Assembly: GCF_020882245.1 (NCBI RefSeq)
Contig: NC_083598.1
Coordinates: forward strand, 70,623,714 to 70,687,713
From: Rhopalosiphum padi
Taxonomy: Eukaryota; Arthropoda; Insecta; Hemiptera; Aphididae
DNA: 64,000 nucleotides
Direction of reading: 5' to 3'
Shown here: positions 27,601-41,731 of the stretch, piece after piece
How positions within the stretch are numbered: position 1 is the stretch's first letter
How the letters are laid out: the number at the start of each line of letters is the position of its first letter
Translations under genes and position numbers: made by a program
Notes under the pieces: generated by a model
What the model was told of the DNA's origin: nothing
The model's input: only the letters and a program-made list of their open reading frames with translations
Databases searched by the model: none

Positions 27601-30600
27601 TGTATGTTATTGTAATGCAAAAGCGAAGGGAAAAAGTTATATCTCTCGCCCGTGACGAGCTTAAACGATATACTTCGTACCTGTATAGTAACACATTATT
27701 ATATTATAATATATATGTATAGTGTAGACAAACGCCGTGTAGCTTTTGTGCGCGAGATATTGTATATATAAATATACACGTGTGTGTCTGTGTGTGTGTG
27801 CAATGCGTTTTATCGAGAATACGGCCGCGGCGGCGGCGACGATGGCGCGTTATTATTATTTACGATAAATTAATGTTTTACACGCGACAAACACAATACC
27901 GTTACTTAATTGGAAAATTACGAATTTAATTGAGTTGAAAGCAGTTCATGAAATTTCGGTCCGTAATAATAATTATTTCAATTATCTGTTTGACATCACA
28001 GCGAAAGTTCCGGTCGCTGTCGCTCGGAAACACCGTCGGTGTGTGTATGTGTGTGTGTGTGTGTTGTGCGAGCGCGTATATATCATAATATTGTGTTACA
28101 TAAAATATAATAATAATATGACAACACGGGTGGGTAAACGATAAAAAAAGACGGCGCGCAAACGTAGTTTTTCGTTTTTGTTTTTTGTCTTCTATTTTTT
28201 TTATCTCCTTCGACAAATTAATCGACTTCCGAATGCTAATTTACACTGCTGAGTGGAATAACAAATTAAAACGTAAGATTAGCACGGATGGGGGGAGAAA
28301 ACATGCGCCATTAAAGCGTCACTGTCGACGAATAAAGTAAACGTAATTTATTTCGTTTGAAATTTAAAACGCATGCCATAAATAATAAATTAACGGCTGT
28401 TATTTTCCATATGTAAAGTAGAAAAGGCCTACCGTGTTAAGCCCATACTTCGCAGTAATAAGTAATAATATTACGTTAGGGACTTGCGATTTCATTACAA
28501 GTAATTTTATTATTATGTATGGGGGTATACCAAATATATTGTATATACACCATTACACGCCAACTACCCGGTGCAGAGTAATAATATTGCAATATAATAT
28601 TACTAAAAACAATATATACATATTGTACATATATATATTATATATGTCTCGACTGTCCATGTCTCTAAACAACTATCACAATTCAAATGTATATTATTAT
28701 TCGAATTCAAAGCGACGTGGTCACGCCATGCCACGTTAAATATTAAAATATGTAAAAATAATAAAATATTACCAAATTCATGAAAATTTGATCACCACTT
28801 TGACTGTCGGTTGTGAGTTACGATGAATATTAATAAAACGTAGTTATAATATTATTTCGAATAAAGCTTGATAAGTTGAAATCAAACAAAATTCATGTTC
28901 AAAGGTTCATCATCAGTCGCCATTTCCACGTACTTGACTGACCAAATAAATTTGTATTCAGTATATTATTATCTTCTTTTAAGCTACATTATTACATTTT
29001 ACACTATTGCGTTTAAAAGGTAATACGCACATAATTTAGGCCATAGTATGTACAAAAAGTTCATTGATCATGTACCTAAAACAATGTTAATGTAAAATTG
29101 AGCGCCTTTTTTATTAATATAGTTTTTCGTTTTTCGTGTTTATATACTAAAAAGGAACCACGCTGTATACTGGCTGATAGTAAAAAATGATGTTACATTA
29201 TTAATACCATCAACTACGTCTGACCAACATATTTTATCATGAATAAAGACTATAGTTTTATATTAAAAAAGTTTACTACATTAAAATAAATCTCAGTGAC
29301 TATTATCTCGATCTAAATAATAATTATACTATATATATTATAATAGCTATCAATTTTTCAATATTTAAATAGAGAACGGACAACAATGTTCTTATATTTT
29401 TAATAAATATATCTAGTCGATTAGATATTTCTGTTTTATTTCTAGAATTATAAAAATTTAAAATTTAAATAATAACCGCAATGTAGATCGTATATATTTT
29501 ATGATGTAATGGACAATGCGCATCTGCCGAAATTTCTACTTTTCAGCTATTTGTTCCATTTATAGAACATTTCAGTGAAAACTTTTCAAATAAGTTAGCC
29601 GTAATTTAATCCCGTCGAATCTTTAACGTAAACGCATTTGGCAACCGAGTCAATCTGATTTTTTTTGTTTTCCCTGTTGAATATTAATTCCACCGCCAAT
29701 TGGATCCCTCTACAGGGATTCGTCAGATATCTCATAAAGTCTCCATAATAATATCTGTTACTAATGCGATTTGTTTGCTACTACACAGCTACCGCCGTTA
29801 AAGAACATGGAAGACGCCAATGATTACGACATCGAAAAAGACATTCCCACCATCGAAGAACTGGAAAAACTAGGTAAGTGCACCGTATCGTTGCGACTCA
29901 TTCCCCAAATACTGTTTGAAAACTTTTCGCTCGCAGGAGAAGTGCAGTACCGGGAAGTGTGCTGGGATCTGAAGGAAAGGGGCACTGTCGGTGAAACTGC
30001 GTTACATCTATGTTTGCTCAACGCTACGTCTATACACGCTGACTTGGCCAAAAGGCTGTTGCATTTCTATCCAAAACTTGTAAATGACATTTACATGATT
30101 GATGAGTATTACGGTGAGTTATGATCGAACGATTAATCTCGAATAAAATCATTAGAATCGGTTAAAATAAAAATAATTACAATGTTATTTCTATATTCTA
30201 TATTGTATCTAAAACTTTTGGCATACTTATTTTTGAGTTGTGTTTGTTCTGTATAACTATATCTATAAATAGCCGATACAAATAATTTGATTGAGTTATA
30301 ACTGACTTCACGCATAGCATATTATAAATCATGGTTAAAGTAATCAAAATAAGATATTTGGATATGTTAAACACCGGATTTTTAAATATTTTATTCCTTT
30401 AACGAATTAAGTAAAGATATTTCTAGTATAAAGTATAAGTAAGTACCCGATAAAAAATTTGATTAATAATTTCGTTTTTATCTCAGATAAATTAATATGA
30501 ATTAATGAGCTAATTTTTAGTTAACTTAGTAAAATTTAAATTAAATACACATTTTTTTTATATAACTATCCTAATTTATTTTTTTTTACCAACTCAAAAG

Positions 30601-33600
30601 TGTAAAACTACTATACAGTAATTTTATAAAGTATATCATCGAAGTTTTCCATCATTAATAAAAATACAATTCACACCTGCAAAATAACTCAAAATATTTT
30701 TGACGTGAAAAGAAAATTGATGTAAATGTAATAAAATAAAATAAAATTGAAAACAAAATTAATAAAAATGTAATTAGTTCATTTCGCGATAATTAAAAAA
30801 CAATTAATAACTTTGAACTTAAATAATCGGGAACCCAAAAGTAACGAATTTAGATAAATAGTTAATTTAATTTTAATTTTTTAACTCGTTAATGCCCATC
30901 CTTAGTAAAAGTCAATTGAAAACTGTGCATTTCTCGTAATGGACCACTCTGTATATATATGTATATATTTCTATGTTTATTATATGTTTTACCCCGCGGA
31001 ACTGAACAAAAACTATACACTATAGTGGTATTTTTGGTTTTTAAATCGATTTCTGGTACAGGAGAAAGCGTATTGCACATGGCCATTGTCAACGAAGATC
31101 CGGCCATGGTGAAGGTGCTAATGGACAGCGGGGCTGACCTTAACGAACGGTGTTTCGGGAACTTCATGAGTACGGAAGATCAAAAGGCTTCACGATCGGA
31201 TTCGCTGGACCACGAATGGGTGAACCTGTGTCCCGACACCAATTACGAAGGGTAAACAACCTGTATACAGAGTTTAACTAATCCACAGATTTGTACATCG
31301 TACCCTAATCAAATCACTCGTCTTATCCAAATCTCGAGTACAAATATAGTAAACGTTTTATTCAATATAAGATATGTGTACCTATCCATCTGAGCTTCTT
31401 AGAAATGTCTTGTACCATACGTTTGATCGTCATTGTTCTAAAAATCAAAAACATACAAATGCAGTATAGATTCATCAACGAACACATGCACGCGCTATAC
31501 ATTACCGCAAAATAAACGATTTTCCAAATCGCAGGTACGTGTATTGGGGCGAATATCCACTGTCATTTGCAGCGTGTCTTGGCCAGGAGGAGAGCTATCG
31601 TTTGATGTTGGCGAGAGGTGCCGACCCCAATAACCAGGACACCAACGGCAATACGGTCTTGCACATGCTCGTGATTTACGAAAAAATCGTAAGTCAATCC
31701 ATACGAGAAATAATATTATAGGTACTACAAAAACGTATATCTATATATATATATATATGTGTGTGTAATATGTACATATAGAATATATACCACATGACAT
31801 GGATGTATATTATACACGCAATACACATCAATAAAATATTGTTCTAATTGTTAAATAATTAATATACATCAAACAGAAATTTATTTTATTAATAAATAAC
31901 AATAATTGTTAAATTATCCAAATGTTCATCAAAATAATATTTTGTAACATATTTATTTTATAACATATTATGTTATAAAATAATTTTCCAATTATTAAAT
32001 TAAAAATATGTATATTATCACATTGAAGTATTAGATCAAAGTTAAGTATTAGTCCACAGTACAAAATATTATATTAATAATAATATCAGTTATATAATTC
32101 CAAACAAATATGTATGTGTATAAAATAAATAAAAGTATTACTGAGTCAGACAAAATAGGTATGGCTTTATTTTATAAAATTAAAATATGATCATACACGT
32201 AAATTATTAATTTAAAAAAATCTCATTTCAGCGATCATAGGTATGATTAAAATATTTTAAAAATCGATAAAAATAAATATATAAGTCAAATAAATGTAAA
32301 AACAATCTAAACATTTTAAAATTCATATAATTTTAAAAAAACTGAGTACTCATAATATTACCATTGTCGAAGTTTATTCCTGCAGTATATATATGTATAT
32401 ATTATATATTATTTTTTTTCGAGGTATGCGGGATAATTATAATTTGAAACAATGAAATATTTTGTATAAAATATAAATAACTGCATAATGAAGCTTAATG
32501 AGAGACAACGAAACAGTAACTTCTCTAATTTTAATTTAAATTAATTTTCAAAATGAATGATACAATTTAATAATGAATATATTAATAGACATACAGGTTA
32601 ACTTAAATTTTATTTCAAGTATTATTTTTTTTTAAATATATAGAACAATTCAGAAATACCTGTTGAAACGTTACAGAATTTGACTTTTTCATTTTCATGG
32701 TGGTTTATGGTTGCAATCGAGTGGGTGCACAGGGTTAGTAAACACGCAATGTAAATTTCTTATGAGACACTTTTCGAGCAAATCGATGGCTATTATTCTA
32801 TTTTTATTTTTTTTATTTAGTCGTTTTAATATGTTGATCGTCTTGCACATATTGTAGAACGTGCTATCATGGCCAAATCTCTTGACGATCTTCGTTCACA
32901 CATACGGTTTAGTGATTATACTTATATTATAATATATACGTAATATTTACCAATATTTTATGTACATGATGGAATCTTCAAAATATAATATAATTTATAA
33001 TAATTATTATATATTATATTTAATTTTGAATGCCATTTTAAGCTTTAATTTGTTTTATTATTATAATATTTAAATTTGTTACAAATCTAATTTATTTACG
33101 CTTTACCATTAGAAATTTTACAGATAATAAGGTTTTTATGGAGTTTTAAGTAGGTAAAAGTTATTCAATAAGAATTTATTAAAAGAATCAGAATTACGTA
33201 TCGCTGTACATTATCTTAAGATTTTTGCGATTTTTACATATTTCAAAGGACCATTACATAAACTTTTGTATATTATTACTTGACACGTGATACATTTATG
33301 CATTGCATAGTTTACATAGTTTCTAAAGTTTTTTCGACAGAAACAAGAATCAAACCTATTTAATTTTTGGCGAAAACGGGCTGTGGTGAAAACAGTCAAT
33401 ATTAATTTGGAGGAAACGGGTATTACCCATATATATATATATATATATACAATATATACCTACTTTTGGCCGACTTATGTCCCGCGTGTTTATTACGCCC
33501 GAATTCCCCCGTGGCCAAACAAGACTCATTTCACTTCGTGCTTCCCATCGATCCTTCGCTCTCCCGACCATGCATAACCTTCTCTCCAAGCCGTCGCCAT

Positions 33601-36600
33601 CACAATAAGCGTAATCATTATTATTTTGTACTTCGTCTCGCTGTCGTAACTTGCATCGTATGGATAAACTACGTCCCAAAAAAAAACCGAAAACCTTCAG
33701 CGCACTGAAAATATATCGCAGCACATCATCCACCCTCTTTGTTTAAGACCACACCGTGTAAAATATATTGCACAATACCTGTGGATAATAAATAACCGAA
33801 AATCCGACTTAGCATAAAGTTAAAACACAAACAATGGGCAGCGGGAATACACGCGACGATCGATAGTTTTATTTTTAACGTATAGCGAGTTAGCAGTTGC
33901 AGTCGGTAAATTTAGTAACAAGAATTTACAGCGATCGCATTTTTATAATACTAGAACAGGCGTACTCGGCGTATGGTATTTATTTTTTAATCCCGGCGCA
34001 ACACATGTATTAACATTTCACGGTTAACGTATATAAAGTTCGAAAATCTAATTCCGGTCGCGTCAAATACTTACATATACGAAAATATCATGGCGTTTTT
34101 ATAAGCTCATTTTCTCAAATACTGTGTACCTATTTATATTATGTACTAAATAAAAGTACCTACATCAAAACCGTTATTAAACTTTTTTTCATACACGGTG
34201 AAAATCTTGTTTTATTTTCTCACCAAACAAATCTCACAAAACCACAATAAAACATAATATTAATACTAATATATATTTCTACATTATCATTCTTATCTAC
34301 GTATGTACAATAAAAACGATATACATATACATATTTAAATAAATTCAAAAACTCTGTATTTTAAGTTCAAGGCAATTTTCACATATGAGCCATAACCTAT
34401 ATATTATTATTCATTTCTATTAGATTTGTCTACAAGCAATTAATTTGAACAAAAAATTATAATAATCTATATATAATATATAAATGCAAATGTATGTCTG
34501 TTTGTCCTTTATGCATTCCTACATCATATTCATCCGATCGCCATGAAACTTTGGGAAGTTATTAAGTATACCTACTAATGAGTGGTGTGCGAAATGGGAA
34601 AGCTAATTGTTAGTAATTTGAAATAGATGATACACCTAACTTATAATAACCTATTCTAACCAATGTGTGTGTGTGGCTAAAAACAATATAAAAAATCGAT
34701 TAAAAACAATGAAAATTAACTAACAAGAGAGAAGGATCTGACTACGGAGATCACAGTCTACCAGTGACGTCTTTAATTAACCTAACCTTTATTTTATTTT
34801 ATGAAAAAAACCGTATATCTAAAATGTATACTAGTTAATACTACATCTAGTGTGTCTGATTAGTAATCGAGAAGTTTTTATTTTTAGAATAAAAAAAAAT
34901 TAGCTTTTTTTTTTTATGACATCGTTTGTAATGCACTAAACGAGTGGGTGTATACGATATGTGATCCAACAATATCTTAGCACGGTGTAAAGTCATTTTC
35001 TTTCGTTCATCAAGCATTGATGACACAATAATGCATCAAGTATATTATATCTATACAACATGCCTTACCATCGCCCGCAACGTGTGAAAAATATTAGCCG
35101 CCGAGAAAAACGGGATGTAATGGATATAATGTAAAAATCGCGAGAAAAAAAATATAACACAAAATTCCTACACGGCGGAGACGGGTCCAAGACGGGACGT
35201 GCCAGTATTTTCGATATATTATTTTGTATAGTACATCGAAAGTAGGAGCTCTGACAGCGATATAGCAGTGGTAAGGAGTGGAGAAATTTCAAAAAATGGC
35301 GATCACACTTCACACGCATACTATCGTGATGATAATAATGTGATATATTAAATAATAAATACATTTCAGTCGCGGCATCCGTTATTTACTGCAAGGAATT
35401 ACCAGAAGGGACACTTTTAGACACTCGAGTTTTACACGGATCCTTAATGAGTGGCAGATTTTCTACACCTGCTGGCAAACTGGTGCTGTCGTTATAAAGA
35501 TAGTTCTCATTTTTTTTACTTTTTAGCGGATCAAAAAAAAAAAATACATACTAAATATATGCATACATTTATATAATGATATTCTTAAAGTCGGTTTCAT
35601 TAGAAAAAGAAAACTATTTCGATTATTGGGTATTCTCGGATTTATAGATTTGTTAGAATATATTTTATTTTTTAGATAGTGTCTCTTTCTCTGGTTATTA
35701 TTATCTACGTTGTTTTTCGTTATTTCGATGTATTTACCTATGCTGCTATAATGTTGCCGTGATTTGATCGTCACACGATCGGTGTTTAGTGTCATTAAAG
35801 TTATTTTTTTCTCTTAGTCTTACATGCAGGCTATTGGGTCCATTTGTACACTTCCACCAAATTTCACATCTATTCCAGTCTAATAGATTATCCATTCTCA
35901 TTGACTCATCGATATTTCTGATATATATATATATACTGTTAAAGAGGTCTTTTTTTAATCGCTTATTTCGTCTCTTATATTTCCCAGTTAATTTCACACA
36001 ATCTAGTGAATTTTTTACAAAACTTTTCATTCGGAGACAATATTTAATATTTATAATTATTAATAACTCAGTAGTAAATCTTTGCACTCATTTTACTCGA
36101 AATAATAGGAGTCTACTTTTAGGGCTGTCTTGTTCGCCACATATAGTATATTATAGTTTTATTTTATATATCTCCTAATATTATGATATGATATCATTGA
36201 TGTAATCTGCGAGCGAGTGCAAACACATCATTGTTACCTTTTTGCTCAAATTCGTTATTTGCTGATCTATTATCTTTAATTGCCTTTTCATGAGCCAGGT
36301 TAAAGCACAAAGTAGACAATATATCTCCCTACTTTAGTCCAAATATTACGATTGCTATAAGTCCTAAAAAATATTATTATAAATCATAACTGACCAAAAA
36401 ATGAAATTACATGATAATAATATTATATGCATGCACGTGTGTTTCCGGCAGTCGACGTTCGACATGGCCTACGAGATCGGGGCGGAGCTCAACATTAGGA
36501 ACGTGCAAAATTTGACGCCACTCACGCTGGCCGCAAAACTGGCTCGGATCCAAATGTTCTTTCACATACTCAAAATCGAACGGGAAATTTATTGGCAGAT

Positions 36601-39600
36601 CGGTAAACGAACTATAATCGCTTACATGAACCACAGCACCCATGTATTACACCACACAAATATATATTTATCTATATAATATACACATATACACGCGTAG
36701 TTAAATAATAACGTTTATATACTCGGGTAGTGTATAATATATACGTTATAATATATTCTATATAAAACACATATATTTTTCAGAAATACATGAGTATATA
36801 CTTGGTGATATAGAAAACTCTGGCTTAGCTCCATGAACACATATTATTATATAGTAGGTGCACATTCACCATACACTATAGAAGATGAGAATTTTTGCAA
36901 AATTACTGAAAAATCACGTTTGGTTTTTATCGAATTATTTATTTTTTCAATTTCAATTTAAATGATGACAAAGCTCTAGATTATGATAGTTTAATGACCA
37001 TCCATATATAAATATTTTATTCTATTTAAACTTGGTATTATAGTAGACGTAATCCTAAAGTAGTATATATTCATAAGTAACTAGTTATCCTAAGTTTTAT
37101 CATATTATATGGATTTTGACATAATCAGTAATTTTGGTTATTTTTTTCGTAATTAATTCAAAATATAACAATTTCAGACTAAAAATGATTACTTACTAAT
37201 TTTCGAAAAATAAAAATCATTTTTTGGGATGTTAATTTTATAAAAATAATATTATTAATCTACTTCCCAAATAAGTGAAGCAAGACGGATTTCAGAACTA
37301 CTACAGGTCTAGCACTATATTATTATTTTCTTCCATTTCATTATTTACAATATCGTGTAACCTGGCGCACTATATAGGCAAAATAGGTACATTTCTGCAT
37401 AGAATATTATTTTTGAAACGTCTAATATTGTTTTATGAGTATAGTAACATAATAATATTATATTTTAATTTCACTTTTCTTTGTTTTGAAATATTTAAGC
37501 TATACTGGTTTGAAATTATCAAAACTCATAAGAAATTAGTCAAGTAATACTCGGAAATTCGCGATCTGAAGTATATTCTTCTGACTGGCTGATTGAAGTT
37601 ATGGAAAACCATCTTTTTAGAATATATTTACATTTATTATTGTTCATTTGTATTCAATTTTATGATCATAAAATGAGAAGCCATATGTATACACCTATTA
37701 AAAATTTATAATAACATTTTATCAGTCCAAAATACGAAAATATTAAATATTATTCAATTTGATTAGAAATTCATACTTCCCCTAATAATATCATTTTTTA
37801 AATACGACCAATTAAATTACTCACATATAAAGTTTAAATATTTTATTTATGATATATTGTGGCACGTAAAAATTTTAAAACAAATAAGTCCTCAAGTATG
37901 TAAACGACATATTATGTTTTAAATAACGTCCAGTCTTTTATTATTACTATGCTGCAGGACGCAGGAGAATACTGTCAACCGCCAACATGTGATTAGGACT
38001 GTTGAACTTGAATATATAATACTTAAACTTACATAAATTATTTGTGTATTTGATTATTTTATACTTCCTTGTGGTTTTCCGGCAATGAGGTAATACAACG
38101 GTGTATATTATGTTTAGGCAGTATAACTTGTGCCGCGTATCCCCTGACCCAAATCGACACTATCGACAACGACACGGGGCAGATCAGCAGAAATTCGGCA
38201 CTCAACTTGGTCGTATTTGGCGTGAGTTGATATTATTTATTTATATCAGATAAAAATTGTTTATTAATATTAAGGCTATTAGCAGCTGATTTGACGCAGT
38301 TAGTGTTGTAATTATACATTATAATACGAAAATTATCATTTATTATATAACATTGTACAAAATAATCTAATGTCTAAATAATATTATATTTCCACCGTTA
38401 GTGGTTCATCAAACCGTTAAAGTTTCTATTGTGCTTTAAAGGAAAGTCCAGAACACTTGGAGATGATGGACGGCGTGTTGGTGGATCTGCTAAATGCTAA
38501 ATGGAACGCTTTCGTGAAATTCAGGTAAGCCGCCAGTGCGAGCACCTCCTAATACCTGGTATAACATAATAAATCGTGGCCAAAAGTATTGCGGTCACGT
38601 TTCATTCGTCGTAGAACAAACAAAACGTGAATCTTGTCTACGCACTACTATTATTATTATTATTATTATTATTATGTACACTCACCTGCATTGACGTAAG
38701 GAACGGATACAAATTTAAGCAAAAGATCGATTTGAAAACCTAGTAAAATGTCATTTACTTTAGCGCGACGTTCGTGTTCTTGTAAGCACACTATGCGATG
38801 CATATTACAATTTTAGATATTATAAATATACATATATAACACTGTAAAACACGCATGTGTGTGTGTAAGTGTGTGTTACGAAGATGTAGGTTCGAAACCA
38901 TATTCTCAAATGAACGCACACTACAGGGTTAAAAACGTCCAAACTGCGACAAATGTGGCCCAAATAATACCAGTTTTGAACCAATGTTTCATAAATAACA
39001 TAAAAATATATATTTATTACGATATAAAATGATATAATATAATTGTGCAACCATGGCACACATTGCATATTAGTACAAATTATATGCAACTCTGTTTTGT
39101 ATTACTTATTAAAATGTATAAAATCGTAATCCGTATAATATAAATGAAGCAAATTCAAAAAATATCTTATTAATATACTTACAACGTGTAATCGATAAGA
39201 ACAAACGTAAAATAAGAATTTAATAAATGTACTGCTAGGATTTCAAGTACAAATATAATAACATACAATTTTATTCGCCATTTTTTATTTTAGTACCTAT
39301 TGGATTTAGTTATAATCTTATTAATAGAATTTTTAAGTATACCCAAACTTTATTTTCAAATACTTGGATTTTTATATTATTTAAGTCGTATCCTGTGGCA
39401 ATAATTATAGGTTTATTATTTTCAAATGAGAAACTCAGTTTTTACATAAATTGTTAAGCAGATGGTTTTCTTAATAACAGTTTATCTAATTTAAAATTTA
39501 AGCGACTTATTTTTTCGAATTATTTGGCTTAGTGTTCTAAAACCAATGTTTCCATAATAATAGGTTATTACGGAGGCTATAAGCCTATTGATTTAATAAT

Positions 39601-41700
39601 GTTATTATTTTATATAAATCTATTAGCATTTAATCATTTTTAAAAATGTCTAGAGAACAATTATTACCACTCTAAGTATAATATATTGCATATAATTTAT
39701 ATTTTATATAAAACTATAATAATTCAGCACTTAAAATCTTAATAGTACACACATTTTAATAACTTAAAAACTACTCATTTGAATTTCAAAAAAATTACCT
39801 GCTCACAATTCACATCAAAATAGAGTTGTTCTGCTTGTAAAAATAAATTTGTACTACTACAATTAATTAATGAAAAAAAAAAATGAATTTTAAATTATGT
39901 TCGTTACTCTTAAGTAATCTTAGCAATTCCAAAAACAGAATTTGAATATATTAATTATCATAAACAGTCTCGTTTCATTTTTTAAATAAAAATTAAATCG
40001 GTTTCTGAAAAATATGGAAATAATCAACTTTTCATCTGTTCAAATAATATAAACACATTTTAAATTATTAATACGAGGATTTTTGCAGTCAACCTTTTTG
40101 TTTTTAACCGCTAAAGTACCACTACGCTTTCAAAAAATATGCGTACACTACCCGTTCACACTATTATATTTTGTTTCGGTGAATTTTTATCAATCGATCT
40201 AACGCTGTCTCTTCTTGCACGCTTTATATAATATATATCGTACGTGTATATATGTGTATAAGTTAACATGGTAATGTAGTCATTATAGCATAAACGTTTT
40301 CTCGCTGCCATCCCTTCGGCCGCCTCGAAAATTTCATTAAAGTTCCAGACCAGAACTTGTGAGTTTGGTTTCTTTTTTATTTCCGGTTCTTTAAAACTAT
40401 GCACATTCGAGTGGTAAATGTAGGAACGTGCTCACCATTCCGACCGAACTGACCAACTCGCGATTCACCGAGGGCGGCATTTGATTACAACCGCGGCATA
40501 CGCATCATATAATATAATATGCACGGCGCTCCGAACCGCGGTATACGCTTATTTTATTCAAACACAAAGCTGATTGCACGTCCGCGTTCAAATGATACGA
40601 TTACCAAACGCGGTACATCAAATATATACCTATAGTAATGTACGCGTATAGACCGTGTTATTGTATAATACATAGTTGACGACGCGGTCGATCGCTAATA
40701 ACTTTCAAATATTATTATATTATAATTCGCGTTCGTCTCTGCACGCGCGTGCATGATAATATAATACAGATTGATCAACGTTCATTACAATTGTTTTCAT
40801 AATAGCTATACGCATTCAAATGTAAAGACAAAGATGATATTTTGCCGAGCCTGAAGACGGGAGGTGATAATAATATGAGTAATAGTCGCTCCAATACAAA
40901 TTTCTCGTACGTAATCGATATCATAATAAAATATGTGATATCCATTTATACTCGAGCATCATCGCGGCCGCTATATTATCTAGCTATCGCGCGTCGACCT
41001 GTCATTGAAAAAACTACATTTATTTAACCGCTTCGTTTTCTAAGAAAAAATTTCGGTCACGAGACCCGCACTAATATTATAAGGTAGGTAGTGTATAGTT
41101 ACTAGGTAGGTACATATTGTACGCAGGTATACATAATACATAATACGCATGCACTCGTGCACGTCTTCGTATTGTTCGTTCCGATCGCGTGTCGTCGTCG
41201 CAACAGACGTGTCCCGTGAGCCATATAAATCAATGAAAATAATAAGATAACAAAAAAAAAAAAAATGTGAAATATAAAATATTCAAAGTTTGTCCGCAGT
41301 ATAGCCTCGGAACCATGTTGTTCGCACACTCACACCTCCCCCCACCATCCATTCATACACATAAACACACACGCACACACTACCTCATTCACAGCGGCTA
41401 TATATACAGGAATTTCGATACGTTCGAGCAAATAGTGTCTCGTATATTATATATTACTTAGTATATAGATTATAATATTGTACGCAGATGTACGCGGTTT
41501 AATGTAGTGCGTTGAGTGTATATTGTATATAGTTTATCTGTAAATTGTTATTAAAAATGTTATAGAATGACAGTGCGACAATTGCACGGGATTAACGAAA
41601 ATAAATAAATCACTTGTGTATAGTCGTCTACGAACGATGAGGCGATGAGGCATGTTTGTGATGATGCACACATATGTAATATTAATATTATAGATTATTA

Positions 41701-41731
<31 letters not shown>

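Larger units (their letters stand above)
19783..29788 (+). other. Intron 2 (10 kb), largest intron
   Basis: Mostly AT-rich, without a recognisable gene on either strand. Notable contents are a 'GCCCACCTTGTGGG' short inverted motif near 22,338, a small hairpin at 26,437-26,454, a moderately CpG-rich pocket at about 25,560-25,760, and a strong CpG-dense island at about 27,050-28,150 with several microsatellites. ORFs overlapping the island are low-complexity (runs of N, Y and V) and look like chance. Confidence 0.85.
31689..36451 (+). other. Intron 6 (4.8 kb) with TE relics and exon-like islands
   Basis: Contains a phase-neutral 57-nt exon candidate (32,677-32,733), a GC-richer block (about 33,340-33,740), a Helitron-like 5' end (34,466 onward), an open island (35,370-35,497) and a reverse-transcriptase relic on the minus strand (36,190-36,340). 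The rest is AT-rich. Confidence 0.85.

Noticed and set aside
27264..27722. 152-codon plus-strand ORF and its antisense partner
   Set aside because: Composed of microsatellite-encoded runs of N, V, Y and IY; explained by simple repeats in the CpG island.
37275..37547. 90-codon ORF in intron 7
   Set aside because: Hydrophobic low-complexity translation of AT-rich DNA, no family motif.
38885..38900. GGTTCGAAACC resembling a tRNA T-arm
   Set aside because: No anticodon arm, acceptor stem or A box upstream; sits after a GT repeat.
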